Notes: generated from the sequence alone by a model not told the origin. Shown: positions 22,876-34,830, counted from the first letter of the stretch. The stretch is 64,000 bases of DNA from Rana temporaria (GCF_905171775.1 NC_053499.1:29751026-29815025); one strand, 5' to 3'. Numbers and translations: made by a program.

Positions 22876-24109
22876 TTAACCACTTCCATACAGGGCACGT
22901 ATACACCTTCCCCCCCAAGCCAATTTTCAGCTTTCAGCACTGTCGCACTTTGAATGGCAATTGCGCGGTCATGCTATACTGTACCCAAACAAAATTGGTG
23001 TCCTTTTTTCCCCACAAATAGAGCTTTCTTTTGGTGGTATTTGATCACCTCTGCGATTTTTTTTTTTTGCGCAACAACGGAAAAAAGACTGAAATTTTTT
23101 AAAAAAAATACGTTTTTATTTTTTTCTGTTAATTTTTTTGTAAATAAGTAAGTTTTCTCTTTCAATTACGGGCACTGATATGGCGGCACTGATGGGCACC
23201 GATGAGGTGGCACTGATTGGCGGCGCTTGTATGTGGCACAGATGGGCACACATAGGTGGCACAGATGGGCACACATAGGTGGCACAGATGGGCACACATA
23301 GGTGGCACAGATGGGCACACATAGGTGGCACAGATGGGCACACATAGGTGGCACAGATGGGCACACATAGGTGGCACAGATGGGCACTCATGGGCGGCAC
23401 AGATGGGCACTCATGGGCGGCACAGATGGGCACTCATGGGCGGCACAGATGGGCACTCATGGGCGGCACAGATGGGCACTCATGGGCGGCACTTATGGGT
23501 GGCACTGATGGCTACTTATGGGTGGCACGGATGGGCACTGATAGGTGGGCACTGGGCATGGATGGGCACTGTGGGGTGGCACTGATGGACACTGTAGGGT
23601 GGCACTGATGGACACTGGGGCGGCACTGATTAACCTATGTTGCCAGTCAGTGCCCATTTGTGGGCACTGAGTGGCATCTTTTTTTTAATGTTTTTTTTTT
23701 TTTACAGTCTTTTTTTTTTTTTTTGCCTTTTTTTTGGGATCTGCCCTTCTCTGGTGGTCCAGGGTGGGCTTCCCTGGTGGTCCATGTGGCGATCCGAGGG
23801 GGGGCTGCGCTGATAAACAATCAGCGCGAACCCCCGTCAGGAGAGCAGCCGTTCGGCTCTCCTCTACTCGCGTCTGTCAGACGCGAGTGAGGAAGAGCCG
23901 TCAACGGCTCTTCCTGTTTACATCGTGATCAGCCGTGATTCGACACGGCTGATCACGTGGTAAAGAGTCTCCGTGAGAGACTCTTTACCGAGATCGGTGT
24001 TGCGGGGTGCAGCGGCTCAGAATCCTGAGGACGTCATATGACGTCCGGTCAGGATTCTACAACCACTTTGCCGCCGTCAATCTGTCATTGGCGGGCGGCA
24101 AGTGGTTAA
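22876..24109. mobile_element. TTAA-flanked element, TTAACCACTT type (copy 1), carrying a 23-bp minisatellite
   Basis: Begins TTAACCACTTCC and ends GCAAGTGGTTAA. The interior has a T-rich part, a minisatellite at 23180-23640, a T-rich part, then CpG-rich inverted repeats (for example AGAGTCTCC/GGAGACTCT-type arms at about 23960-23990) and GACGTCATATGACGTC. It lacks the core shared by copies 2 and 3. No transposase. Confidence 0.75.
23180..23640 (+). repeat. 23-bp minisatellite inside the TTAA element
   Basis: About seven copies of GGCACAGATGGGCACACATA plus GGT, then about five copies of a variant with CTCATGGGC, grading into degenerate units. Open frames here (CATYVCPSVPP-type) are by-products of the repeat. 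Confidence 0.93.
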
Positions 24110-24139
24110 GGGAAAAAAAAAAAAAACATACATTCGACA

Positions 24140-24470
24140 TTAAAGTGGTTCTAAAAGGACAAATGTTTTTATTTACCTTCATGCATTCTATGAATGAATT
24201 TTTTGCTAAAGGTATGGATCCTCAAGGGATCCGTACATGTGAAAGGGCCCTCAATGTAAAGGACAAATTGTTACAATGTTTAGACTTCGTTCCACTGATA
24301 AAGAATGTTGTGATACTTGGCAGACTGCCCGGAATTTTTTTTTTCCCTTTCTTTTGGCTGTGGCTTCAGCAGAGCAGAGAGAATTTTCTGCATAGAAAGA
24401 TCGGGAAATACTTTGTCAAGATCGCAACAAGGGAAGAAAAAAAAAATTGCGATTCTTGAGGATTAATCAT
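24140..24470. other. Fragment of a TTAA MITE, then unrecognised sequence
   Basis: CATTAAAGTGGTTCTAAAAG at 24138 resembles the start of the MITEs at 39211 and 43981, but no right end was found. The frame open at 24007-24459 spans this junction and is not a gene. Confidence 0.35.
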
Positions 24471-24473
24471 GCA

Positions 24474-24474
<1 letters not shown>

Positions 24475-24530
<56 letters not shown>

Positions 24531-24550
24531 ATATACACACACACACAAGA
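24475..24550. repeat. (TA)n / (CA)n microsatellite
   Basis: About 50 bp of TA dinucleotides followed by CA repeats and GATA units. Confidence 0.95.
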
Positions 24551-24602
24551 TAGATAGATAGAGATGGAAAGGGGCCAGACTGAAGTAACAGGACTTAGTT
24601 TT

Positions 24603-25762
24603 TTAACCACTTCCATTCCGGGCCTATTTTGGCACTTCTCTGCTACATGCATAAAACATATTTTTTTTTGTTAGAAAATTACTCAGAACCCCCAAACACT
24701 ATATATGTTTTTTTAGCAGACACCCTAGGGAATAAAATGCCGGCCATTACAACTTTTTATCCCGCACAGTATTTGCGCAATAATTTTTCAAACGCCTTTT
24801 TTTGGGGAAAAAAACTGTTTTGTGAATTAAAAAAATAACAAAACAGTAAAGTTAGCCCAATTTTTTTGTATAATATGAAAGATGAAGTTACGCTGAGTAA
24901 ATAGATACCTAACATGTCAAGCTTTTAAATTGCGCACACTCATGGAATGGCGCCAAACGTCAGTACTTAAAAATCTCCATAGGCGTCGCTTATTTTTTTT
25001 TTTACAAGTTACAAATTTAGAGTAACAGAGGAGGTCTAGTGCTAGAATTGTTGCTGGCACTCTAACGCACACAGCGATACCTCACATGTGTGGTTTGAAC
25101 GGCGTTTACATATGTGGGCGGGACTTACGTGTGTGTTCGCTTCTAAAACGCGAGCTACCGGGGATAGGGGCGTTTAAAAAAAAAAAATTATTATGTTATT
25201 TTTAATTTTACTTGATTTCTTTTATTTTCACACTTTTTTTGTCATTTTTTTTTTTTGATCACTTTTATTCCTATTACAAGGAATGTAAACATCCCTTGTA
25301 ATAGGAATGGTTTTATGACAGGTACTCTTTATGGAGAGATGCAGGGTCAATAAGACCCCACATCTCTCCTCCAGGCTGGAAAGCATTAGATCGTGAAAAA
25401 AAATTCACGATCTAATGCTTTCAGCCGCGATTGCGGCTGTGTTTACATTCCGGGACCCAGGCGTGATGTCATAACATCGCGCCCGGGCCTCCGACGATCA
25501 TAGAGATGACTGGTGACCATCTGGTCACCAGTCTACTCTATGGTTTCCATCGGACGCCGGCGGATCGTTTCTCCGGGTCTCCGATGGCAAAGGAGAGCCC
25601 GGAGAAGCACCGGAACCGCCGCTATGATCGTTCTTATGGGGCAGGGATTCGCCGGCTGAAGAGATGGATATCTGAATGAAGCCTGTAGCTGCAGGCATCT
25701 TTCAGATATCCCCACTGAAAGTCCAGGACGTCATATGACGTCCTTGGGTGGGAAATGGTTAA
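24603..25762. mobile_element. TTAA-flanked element, TTAACCACTT type (copy 2), with core
   Basis: Begins TTAACCACTTCC and ends GGGAAATGGTTAA. The core at 24690-25165 matches 29470-29965 directly and 3310-3800 in reverse. Then come a T-rich tract, the hairpin 25271-25304, a second hairpin (GATCGTGAAA...TTTCACGATC type, 25390-25420) and GACGTCATATGACGTC. No transposase. Confidence 0.8.
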
Positions 25763-27044
25763 AGTTCCACTTTCAGCTGGTCATACACTGTGTGAATTTT
25801 GTCTGGTTCCTGAGGAAGCTGAAAATTGTTGGCCAGAAAGCAGTTATATCCAATCAGATACACCCGCTGTTCTGGTATTTTGACAGCAGGCAGTGGAAAA
25901 TGTCCATCTGCATTGTATAGAGTGGATGGAGGAGTATTGTGTATGACCATCTTTGGCCCACAAAGTGGATGCCAAGCCTGGATGATGTCTGGACAAAGAT
26001 TGCGTTGATCTTTTGTTGCTTTTAAATGGTACTATGATCTCTTTGAGACATAAAAAAACATATAATTGATGGGTGCTTTTGTTATCAGTTTTGTGTGTAT
26101 CTATCACAATCTGTTCTGAGTGGAGCGGGTTTTAAAGTGTATCTGAGGAAGTAAAACTCTGGACTGTGTAACGTGTGGCCCATATCAGATAAGAAATTAC
26201 AAATCCCAGGAAGCCTCGTTACCCAGGCCATAGCCGATGTACGTAATGGCATTCAAACTGATATAAAACATCAAACAAAATCTCCAACACCAAGCCTCCT
26301 GAAAGCAATGTGTAAAAGCAGACCATTAACATAGGCTCTTTGTGCACAAAGCATCACATGAATAATGATCTTCAAGAGTCAGAGCCGTCATACTATACCT
26401 AGGGGGGAGGAAAACGTCCCAAAAATAGGGAAACTGGATGAGAAACTGCACTTCTGACATTATAATAATATCAGTAACTGGGAAATCAAGGCCATGAAAC
26501 CACATGATTTTGTGCAAAGCAGCTAAATACCATGAGAGAAATTGTAAGAAAGAAGAAAATAGGAATACTGGGAACAGAAAGACAAAAGCGGTAATAAACC
26601 CAAAACTGAAAATGTAATATATTACAGCTAGAGCTGCATGATTCTGGGCAAAATGAGAATCAACATTTTTTTGCTTAGAATAAAGATCACAATTCTCGTG
26701 GCGTAACAAAAAGATGCTGAATTAAAATGTTTGTACACTATATGCATGTAATATTTGGGCGAAAGTTTCTCATGCATACAGCATAAACGGATGATACTGG
26801 CCACAGCAGCTGCTCAGGGCCAACCTGCAATGAATCAGCAACAGGTAGCCAGCGGTGCTGCCGCCACCATAAAACACACCATTGCTGTTCACGTGTCAGT
26901 CCTGAGCGAGTCATCCATGCAGCCGAAGCATGGGTGGGCGATTCTGAATGACTGAGGGTCAAGGTCATTTTGTGTATGCGCCTCCGCTGCGAGAATGACT
27001 CATTCAGGGCCAATATGTAAATAGTTTGTAATCAGCAGCGGTGG
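25763..27044. other. Intron 1, nothing clear
   Basis: GGTCATACACTGTGTGAATT at 25779 and GTGTATGACCATC at 25939 may be the ends of a small MITE. The rest is unrecognised. Confidence 0.35.
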
Positions 27045-28122
27045 TGTTCTGTCGAGAAGTGCCCCCCATCGAATAGTGCCCGATCAACATCTGAATTGCC
27101 GATCAGATGGGCTGAGATAACCATGGCGCATGCACACATTGTAGGAGGTACCGTATATACTCGAGTATAAGCCGACCCAAATATAAGCCACCTAATTTTA
27201 ATTTTACCACAAAAAAACTTATTGACGCGAGTATAAGCCTAGGGTGTCCATCTGAATGCCTCACTGTGTCCATGCCTCACTGTGCCCATGACTAGACTGA
27301 CGTTTAACATGGGAGTATATGGAAGAGGTGCCAAGCTTTGAAAAATCGGTGCTCCCCAGCCGTAGGTCCCCCAGACAACAAACTTCGCACACTTGTAGAG
27401 AAGAAATGGCGCTACATGTGTGACAAGTTCTGGGTCCAGGGGACCTACGACTGGCCAGTACAGGGTCACCAAAGTCACAGGAGAAATGACCGTTTAACAT
27501 GGGAGTCTATGGAAAAGGTGCCCGGGTTTGAAAAATTGGTGCTCCCCGGCCGTAGGTCCCCTGGACAACAAACTTTGCACACTTGTAGAGGAAGAGTGGG
27601 GCTACATGTGGTCCCCAAAGTTCGGGAAACCAGGTGCAAAAATATGACTCGAGTATAAGCCGAGAGGGGCATTTTCAGCACATAAAAAAAATAAAAATAA
27701 AAAAAAAAAAGGTGCTGAAAAACTCAGCTTATACTCGAGTATATACGTATAACGGCATCTCTCGATGGGAGATACCATTTCAAAGGCACAATTTAAACCT
27801 ATACAAACAGTGGGGGGAGACTGTAATTCTCAGATTGTGCATCGCTGCTGCTGGAGGGCGGCTAGTGGCTGTGTTGATGGGCTGGTTTTGACAAATCCAG
27901 ACCATCAGCACACTGTAAAGCCACCCCGCAACAGTGAGGCACAATGTGAGAACTACGGTCTCCCCCCGCTGTTTGTATAGGTTTCAATTGTGCCTTAGAA
28001 TTGGTATCTCCCATCGAGAGATACCTCCTACGATGTGCGCTTCACGTCACTCCAGCTGGAGTGCGGCTCCGTCCTGCGCATGCGTGGGCATTATTCGATG
28101 GGGGGCACTTCTCGACAGAACA
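27045..28122. mobile_element. Element with long TIR (TGTTCTGTCGAGAAGTGCC), interrupted by a TA-flanked element
   Basis: 27045-27075 is complementary to 28092-28122, including CCCCCCATCGAATA. Inner parts also pair: GCGCATGC, TACAAACAGxGGGGGGAGAC and GGTATCTCCCATCGAGAGAT. So the element was a palindrome of about 470 bp before a second element inserted at 27151-27755. No transposase. Confidence 0.75.
27151..27755. mobile_element. TA-flanked GTATAAGCC element (copy 1), nested
   Basis: Ends CCGTATATACTCGAGTATAA and TTATACTCGAGTATATACG...ACGG. It sits inside the palindrome 27045-28122 between GTAGGAGGTA and (C/T)ATCTCTCG, which implies insertion at TA. The interior has two imperfect tandem blocks of about 200 bp (CGTTTAACATGGGAGT at 27302 and 27493). 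No transposase. Confidence 0.75.
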
Positions 28123-28761
28123 GGAGCACTGGCTACACATATTTACTCATTGGTCCTGAGTAGCTTCTGTGGGCAATAAAGTCCATGTACACATGTAAAC
28201 AGCACACACATTTAAATGCGTACAGCATAAAATACAGTCCAAATGCAAGGCCGTGAACGCAGATTTTTCTATTTTTGGCTAAACACTGCAAACCAAAACA
28301 AAAAAAAACAGTATAATTACAGTACTGTAAATACACAATAAATTGTACCCTCATCTGCATGAGCATCAACTTCAGAACAGATTTTCTGGTTTTGGAACTT
28401 CCTTGTCACGTAACATTATATGGACTTATAGGAAGACAATTGCGAGGGAAAATATTGTGAATTATGTACAGGAACCAATGCAATTAAAGCACAATGCATT
28501 TCCCAGTAGAGGGAAACTATGACAATCAAAACAGAAAAACAAAAAAAGTCTTCTACCCCTTCTGAGAGGGGAAGCAAGGTTTCCGCTGACTATCCTCCCG
28601 TCTCCCAAAGTACAGCATCTGACAAGCAGCAAAACAACAATCTGATTACACAATCTCTGTACAATCTTTTTAACAAGTCCCAAAACTATGTAACACACCG
28701 GCCTATCCATACAACCTATTCAGTCCTTATGCAATAAGGAAGGCCCTTGTTTTAAAATAGT
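28123..28761. other. Intron 1, nothing recognised
   Basis: No supported feature. Confidence 0.4.
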
Positions 28762-28763
28762 TA

Positions 28764-29219
28764 CCGTATTTATCGGCGTATAACGCACACTTTTATCCCC
28801 CTTAAAATCGGGGGAAATCGTGGGTGCTCGTTATACGCCGATCCCCGCTGACTTTGAGCGCCGCAAACATAGACTGAGCTGAGTGTACTGCGCACTAGGC
28901 TTGGCTCGGACACGCTCAGCTCCGCCCGCAGGACCGCGAGAGGAGCCGAACACACAGCACAGGAAATCCGGCTCTGTACAGCTCGGCTGAGGCGCCAAAC
29001 TCAAAAATACAATGCTGCAACCTTGGGCAAGATGGACACCTCCAAAGCCGCAGATGGACACCCACAAGGCCGCCGGACAAGACCGCCGATGGACGCCGGG
29101 AAAGACAGCAGATGGACACCGACAAGGCTGCACCGACGAGCATTCAAAATGTAAGTTTTTTTTTTTTCTTAAACTTCCCTTCTAAGCTTGGGGTGCGCGG
29201 TATATGCCGATAAATACGG
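28764..29219. mobile_element. TA-flanked element with CCGTATTTATCGGC termini
   Basis: CCGTATTTATCGGCGTATAA at the left pairs with TATGCCGATAAATACGG at the right. TA flanks both ends (28762-28763 and 29220-29221). The interior has GATGGACACC repeats. Probably a Tc1/mariner-type non-autonomous element, judging from the TA target only. Confidence 0.75.
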
Positions 29220-29429
29220 TATTTTTAGATCTAGAAAAGGAGATTTTAAAATGCAAGGCCAACTTAAACATTATATTGTTACCAACCATAACCAGTCCTA
29301 TATCTTGTTGTATCATGAGGAAAGGAATGCCAACATGTTTTTTATTTTTATTCCCTCTACCTATAAAATCTGACTGACAGAATAATATATCCCAGTCTCT
29401 TGCCTAACCAAGCCTGTTTTTCAGACTCG

Positions 29430-30567
29430 TGTTTACAAGTTTAAAACAGTTTTTTTTGCTGGAAAATTACTTAGAACCCCCAAACATGATATATATTTTT
29501 TTCTAACACCCTAGAGAATAAAATGGCGGTCATTGCAATACTTTTTGTCACACCGTATTTGCGCAGCGACCCTACAAGCGCACTTTTTTTGGGGAAAAAA
29601 TCATTTTTTAGAATAAAAAAAAATAAGACAACAGTAAAGTATACCAATTTTTTTTTATATTGTGAAAGATAATGCTACGCCGAGTAAAATGATACCCAAC
29701 ATGTCACGCTTCAAAATTGCGCCCGCTCGTGGAATGACGACAAACTTTTACCCTTAAAAATCTCCATAGGCGACGTTTAAATAAATTCTATAGGTTGCAT
29801 CTTTTAAGTTACAGAGGAGGTCCAGGGCTAGAATTATTGCTCTTGCTCCGACGATTGCGGCGATACCTCACTTGTGCGGTTTGACCACGGTTTTCATATG
29901 CGGGCGCTACTCACGTATGTGTTCGCTTCCGAGCACAAGCTCGTCAGGATGGGGCGCTTTAAAAAAAATATTTTTTTGTTTTCTTATTTATTTTAATTGA
30001 TTTTATTTTTACACTGTTTAAATAAAAAATAAAAAAAAATGGTCACTTTTATTCCCATTACGAGGAATGTAAACATCCCTTGTAATAGAAAAAAGCATGA
30101 CAGGTCCTCTTAAATACGAGATCTGGGGTCAAAAAGACCTCAGATTTCCACTAAAATGCAATAAATAAAAAAAATAAAAAAATTATCATTTGAAAAAAAT
30201 AACAACAAAAAAAAATGTGCCTTTAAGACGCATGGGTGGAAGTGACGTTTTGACGTTGCTTCTGCCCTGCTATACTATGGCGATGGGTGGGGCCATCTTG
30301 CCCTCACTCGTATCCATGGCATGCAGCACGAAGGACGCGATCGCCTCCGCTGCTGCCGACAGCTCTGGTAAGCGGCGGAGGAGGGTGCAGGAGAGCGATA
30401 ATTGTGATCTGAAGGCGAATCCGCCACGGACACTACTTTTATCGTTTACAGGACCGGCCACGGAAAAGATGAATATCTCAGTTGTGGCAGCAGCTGCTGC
30501 CGTTCCCGAGATATTCATCTTTAAAGTGCCGACGTATATAGTCGTGAGCCGGTCCTTAAGTGGTTAA
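29430..30567. mobile_element. TTAACCACTT-type element (copy 3), left end lost or diverged
   Basis: The core at 29470-29965 aligns with copy 2. The hairpin is at 30058-30085, and the end CCTTAAGTGGTTAA is at 30554-30567. No TTAACCACTT was found at the left. A perfect inverted repeat near 30465-30525 (GAAAAGATGAATATCTC-type arms around GCAGCAGCTGCTGC) lies before the end. Confidence 0.7.
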
Positions 30568-31038
30568 AGTAGACGTTCAGCCAATATTACATGCTGCGTT
30601 TAGGTTTATAAGTTTTAAAAAAATTTTTTTTTTTTAATTGTCAAAAATGTATCTGTAAGGCTTCAATGTACACGAGACGTATTTACAGCTGCTCCTAAAC
30701 GATTTAACTTGACAGATAGTAACCCACATTTAAAACATCAGTTTTGCCGCGTTTAGCTACGTTTGCATATAGAAGCGTTTACATTTTTATTTATTTTTTA
30801 AATGGTAAAAAATGAAAAACGCCAAAAAACGAAATGCTGCTAAACATGGGTTACCGCGCTTAGTCTCATTTGGCGTCTGAAACGTGGAAATCTTTTGCAT
30901 CTGAACCTATTTATTTGCTTTCAAAGAAACGCTGTACAAGGTCACATAGGATAACATTAAATGAGTTCAGGAGCAGATGAAAAAAGCGTACAACTGCCTC
31001 TGAACGTACGTTTAGCAGCGTCCTGTGTACATGGGGCA
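30568..31038. other. MITE-like fragment
   Basis: Contains AACGCC/GGCGTT and GCGTTTAG blocks in both orientations and ends TACATGGGGCATTAA, resembling parts of 40600-40760 and 41930-42190. Ends not defined. Confidence 0.4.
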
Positions 31039-31541
31039 TTAAAGCGGAGGTTCACCCTAAAAAACATCTATGTACCATTCCATCCAGCATACTTGCGTCC
31101 GCTATAGTATGTTTTTTTTTTTTTGCGCTGTATTTACCGTTTAATCGTGCAGTTTCGTTTCAGGCGTTCCTATGAAGAGGGGAACATGATTGACGTCCGG
31201 CTATGGCGCATCGCGCCTTCCCGAAAATAGCCGGAGTAGGACTCGGCTCTTCACGGCGCTATACGGTGCCTGCGCACAGACTAGGAGCTGACTGCGCAGG
31301 CGCCGTATATATCCGAGTCCTATTTCGGCTATTTTCGGAACGCGTGACGCGCCATAGCCGGACGTCAATCATGTTCCCCTCTTCATAGGAACGCCTATTT
31401 CCCTGCCGGAGTCTGAAACGAAACTGAGCGATTAAACGGTAAATACAGCGGCAAAAAAAAAAAACGTACTATAGCTGACGCAAGTATGCTGGATGGGATG
31501 GTACATTAAAAAAAAAGTTTTAGGGTGAACCTCCGCTTTAA
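31039..31541. mobile_element. Palindromic TTAA MITE, family A (copy 2)
   Basis: TTAAAGCGGAGGTTCACCC and GGGTGAACCTCCGCTTTAA ends. The two halves pair almost throughout, with the centre near 31290 (CTGCGCAGGCGCC block). Confidence 0.85.
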
Positions 31542-31574
31542 AAACTAACACTTCCAAATCTACCGCCATCCACA

Positions 31575-31830
31575 TTCTAAAGGCCCCTACACACAGTCGG
31601 ATTTTCCGATGGGAATTGTGTGATGACATGCTATTGTCGGAAAATCCGACCATTTGTACACTCCATCGGACAACTGTTGTCGGATTTTCCGGCAACAAAT
31701 GTTGGATAGCATGCTTTTACATTTTCTAACAACAAACGTATGTTGTTGGATTATCCGATTGAGTGTACACAAGTCCTTCGGACAAAAATCCAAAGTACAA
31801 ACACGCATGCTCAGAAGCAATGCTCACCAT
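31575..31830. repeat. MITE-like fragment with CGGATTTTCC blocks
   Basis: GTCGGATTTTCCGA and TCGGAAAATCCGAC recur in both orientations, and GTGTACAC/TGTACACTC steps occur. Ends not resolved. Confidence 0.45.
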
Positions 31831-32431
31831 AACACAACATTAGCAGAATTTTGCCAAACAGTGGCACTAAAGAACTTAAAAAACACGTCGTTTTGTGTTT
31901 GTTGGCCAACAATTATTTGCTGTTTGTATGCAATACAAGGCCTACGCACTTCTGACAAAAGCCTTTTTACTAGTGGATTTAAATCAACTTGATTTAAATA
32001 AAACCCACCCTGATATTAAAGCTTTCATAAGATAAGATCTACTTTAAAGCTGGTCTCCCCCTTACCCTTTATCCCCCCATGTAACCAACTTCTGGTTAAA
32101 TAATGCTACCTAAAAGCCTGTTTCACTTACCTATGATATGATACCATATGATGTGTTCCACTTTCTTCACTGCAGAGTGGGAAGGTTCTTCAGGTGCCCA
32201 CTTTGCGGTCTGAGTAACACAGACACTTTTTATTGGCTGTACAGTGGCAGAGTTCTCTCAGACCCCAAAAGACCGCACAGAGCGATGACATCACCACCAC
32301 AGAACCTTTCAGCGCATGCAAAGGCTACAGCATAGCACCTCCGGTCTCCACTACAGGAAGACGTGCAGGAAAGGGACATGCAATGCTGGATTCAGCTGGG
32401 CAAAAGGAAGTTATCCTTTTTTTTTCTTTTT
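31831..32431. other. Intron 1, short shared fragment only
   Basis: ATTTAAATCAACTTGATTTA beside CCCACCCTGAT at 31976-32012 resembles 34960-35005. Otherwise nothing recognised. Confidence 0.35.
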
Positions 32432-32889
32432 TTAAAGCGGGGTTCCGGGCAGAAATGTTTAATTTTATTTATTTTTTGCAAGCTAAAATTAATCACATTA
32501 AATAGTCCCTAAAACATATTAATAGCTCCCTAGTCATTGCAAACACTTCCTATATATCCTCCAGCTCATGTTGTGGCCGTATCCATCATAGTTGTGGGCA
32601 TGCGAAACCCAGTTCCTTTTTCTTCCTGGTTTTCAGGGAGAGGTGCATGCTGGGCGATTTTTAGGCCCAGAGACTCCTGGGAAATGAGTGTCATCATTTC
32701 CCAGGAGGCAATGGGGTCTTAGGACAGGAAGTTGAACCACCTAGAACCAGGAACTAGGCAGATTACGAAATGTGCCTAGTAACAGCCAGATAGAAGTGAG
32801 TAAAAAAAAATCTATATATTTTTTTTTTTTTTACATTAAAGGCGAACTGTTAATAGAAAGTTCCTTTTTAGGGTGGAACTCCGCCTTAA
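32432..32889. mobile_element. TTAA MITE, family B (copy 2)
   Basis: TTAAAGCGGGGTTCCGGGC and GGGTGGAACTCCGCCTTAA ends. Inverted CCCAGGAGxCT blocks occur inside, as in copy 1. Confidence 0.8.
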
Positions 32890-33603
32890 AACAGGGGTAC
32901 ATTACTTGTCTGGAGATTGGGTAGTAAGGGTTACTGCCCACTACTTTTCTTTGTGGCTCTCTGGCGTTGTATGTGGTCAACCGTAGCCTAGAAACAGATT
33001 ATTTATTGGTATGTGTGCAGGGCACAAGAACATAAGCAGGATTTGTTGTTTATACCCATGCTGCGTATCTAGTGTGCGTCAATCTCCGATAACCTAGCAA
33101 CCAGAAAATAAAAAGGAGGAGTGTTCATTGCATCACTGAACTTAAATTCAGGCAAACTCTTGCCTCCTTCAACTACCAATTAACCAATTAACACATGGAG
33201 CTAAAAAAACAGCAAGAATTCTTGCAACTATTTCCATTCTATTTCCCAGCAGACTTCTAATAAAGCACAGAGGAATGTCTTTGGCAAGCATGCTTTGCTC
33301 ATCTACTGACAAGCCATGAAACATGCATGACAAATATTGCCTTTTAAGAGGCCTGAATCATAAAATTAATGAAATCCCTGATTAGGCTGATGGAATATTC
33401 AACATGTAAAATCATGAAGGGATAAAAGCGGTTTACCAGCCATCCTTTATCTCATCATTAAAGCACAGTCTAAGTTTCTAAGAGAAAAATGTTCTAAATT
33501 GCTGTTTACCTCTCCTTAGATGTGGTGGCTGCATTAGTCCAAACCCCCCCCCCCCATCCCATTATTTCCACCCTGTGATCCTGCCAGTAACATATTTCCT
33601 GTC
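32890..33603. other. Intron 1, nothing recognised
   Basis: An 11-base C run at 33545-33555 is the only notable structure. Confidence 0.4.
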
Positions 33604-33856
33604 TAAGGCCCCTTTCACACTTGTGTGACTTCAAAGTCACCTGATGCAGCCACGATTTTCCCGCGATTTCAAGGAATGCCTGTGTAATTGGCATCAAAAT
33701 CGAACCAAAGTAGTGCAGGGACTACTTTGAAGTCGAAACGTCTTGAAGTCGTACTAATATGAATGGTTGTCATTGGAAATCATGGGAAACGACTTGTCAT
33801 GCTATTTGGCCATCACAAATCGTAGGACAAGTCATATAAGTGTGAAAGAGGCCTTA
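33604..33856. mobile_element. MITE with TAAGGCCxCTTTCACAC termini
   Basis: TAAGGCCCCTTTCACACTTG pairs with the complement of the right end GTGTGAAAGAGGCCTTA. GTCGxxACG and ACGACTT blocks also pair inside. Confidence 0.75.
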
Positions 33857-33920
33857 GGGGGACAACACTTATTGCAGCCCCTGTTAGCAGGCATCCACTT
33901 ACCTGCTGCCGCCACATCAC

Positions 33921-34822
33921 TAAGGGTGCAACGGATCGTGCCCGATCCGCGATCCGAACGGGCCAACCAGTTCGGATCGGCACAGAATGCGATCCGCGGA
34001 GCGCACCGCCGCCGCGGCCTTAGAAATGCCGCAGCTTCGGCCTAGCTCCGGAGCGGTCGGCCATCTTGGTACACCCGGCGGCGGTGCGCGCCGACATCAT
34101 CACCCCTCCCTCTGCTCGAGGATCTTCTATTCTGCAAGAGCGCGCTGTCTGCATGTAACCGAACCGAGTACAGGGAGACTGAGTAGTACAGTGAGTTGAT
34201 TCATGTTGGCTATATTACAGTGGGAAAAAGGGCTATACATATACAGTGTAGTGTGTTACTGAGCGTTTACTAGTGGGGGGGCCGGGGCAATGTTGGCTAT
34301 TATTACAGTGTGGGAAAAATGGCTATTACAGTGTTACTGTTTCCTAGTGTGGGGGCCGGGGCAATGTTGGCTATTATTACAGTGTGGGAAAAATGGCTAT
34401 TACAGTGTTACTGCTTCCTAGTGTGGGGGCAATGTGGGAAAAATGGCTATTACAGTGTTACTGTTTCCTAGTGTGGGGGCCGGGGCAATGTTGGCTATTA
34501 TTACAGTGTGGGAAAAATGGCTATTACAGTGTTACTGCTTCCTAGTGTGGGGGCAATGTGGGAAAAATGGCTATTACAGTGTTACTGTTTCCTAGTGTGG
34601 GGGCAATGTTGGCTATTATTACAGTGTGGGAAAAATGGCTATTACAGTGTTACTGCTTCCTAGTGTGGAAGCAATGTTGGCTATTACAGAGTGGGAAAAA
34701 TGGCTATTACAGTGTTACTTTTTTTTACTTTTTTTTTTTACTGATCCGAAAATGATCCAATCTGTGACTTCTGATCCGAGGATCGATCTGATCCATGAGT
34801 TTTTGGATCCGTTGCACCCCTA
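33921..34822. mobile_element. hAT element with 8-bp target duplication CACATCAC, carrying a minisatellite
   Basis: Ends TAAGGGTGCAACGGATC and GATCCGTTGCACCCCTA. CACATCAC is at 33913-33920 and 34823-34830. Subterminal GATCCGA blocks occur at both sides. A CpG-rich left part (33950-34110) is followed by the minisatellite. No transposase. Confidence 0.88.
34270..34720 (+). repeat. Minisatellite with alternating 51-bp and about 70-bp units
   Basis: GGAAAAATGGCTATTACAGT recurs at about 34311, 34385, 34436, 34507, 34558, 34626 and 34692. The long form has an extra CAATGTTGGCTATTATTACA segment. Repeated units keep the order GTTACT, TTCCTAGTGTGGGG. Confidence 0.9.
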
Positions 34823-34830
34823 CACATCAC

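Noticed and set aside
23116..23608. Cys/Pro/His-rich and Trp/Met/Gly-rich frames
   Set aside because: Products of the 23-bp minisatellite, open on both strands.
24007..24459. 150-residue plus-strand frame
   Set aside because: It starts inside a TTAA element, crosses its end and runs into unrelated sequence with poly-A and poly-T runs.
34270..34720. CRISPR-like repeat and spacer pattern
   Set aside because: The spacers are themselves repeated and vary only by one 20-bp segment; a compound minisatellite.
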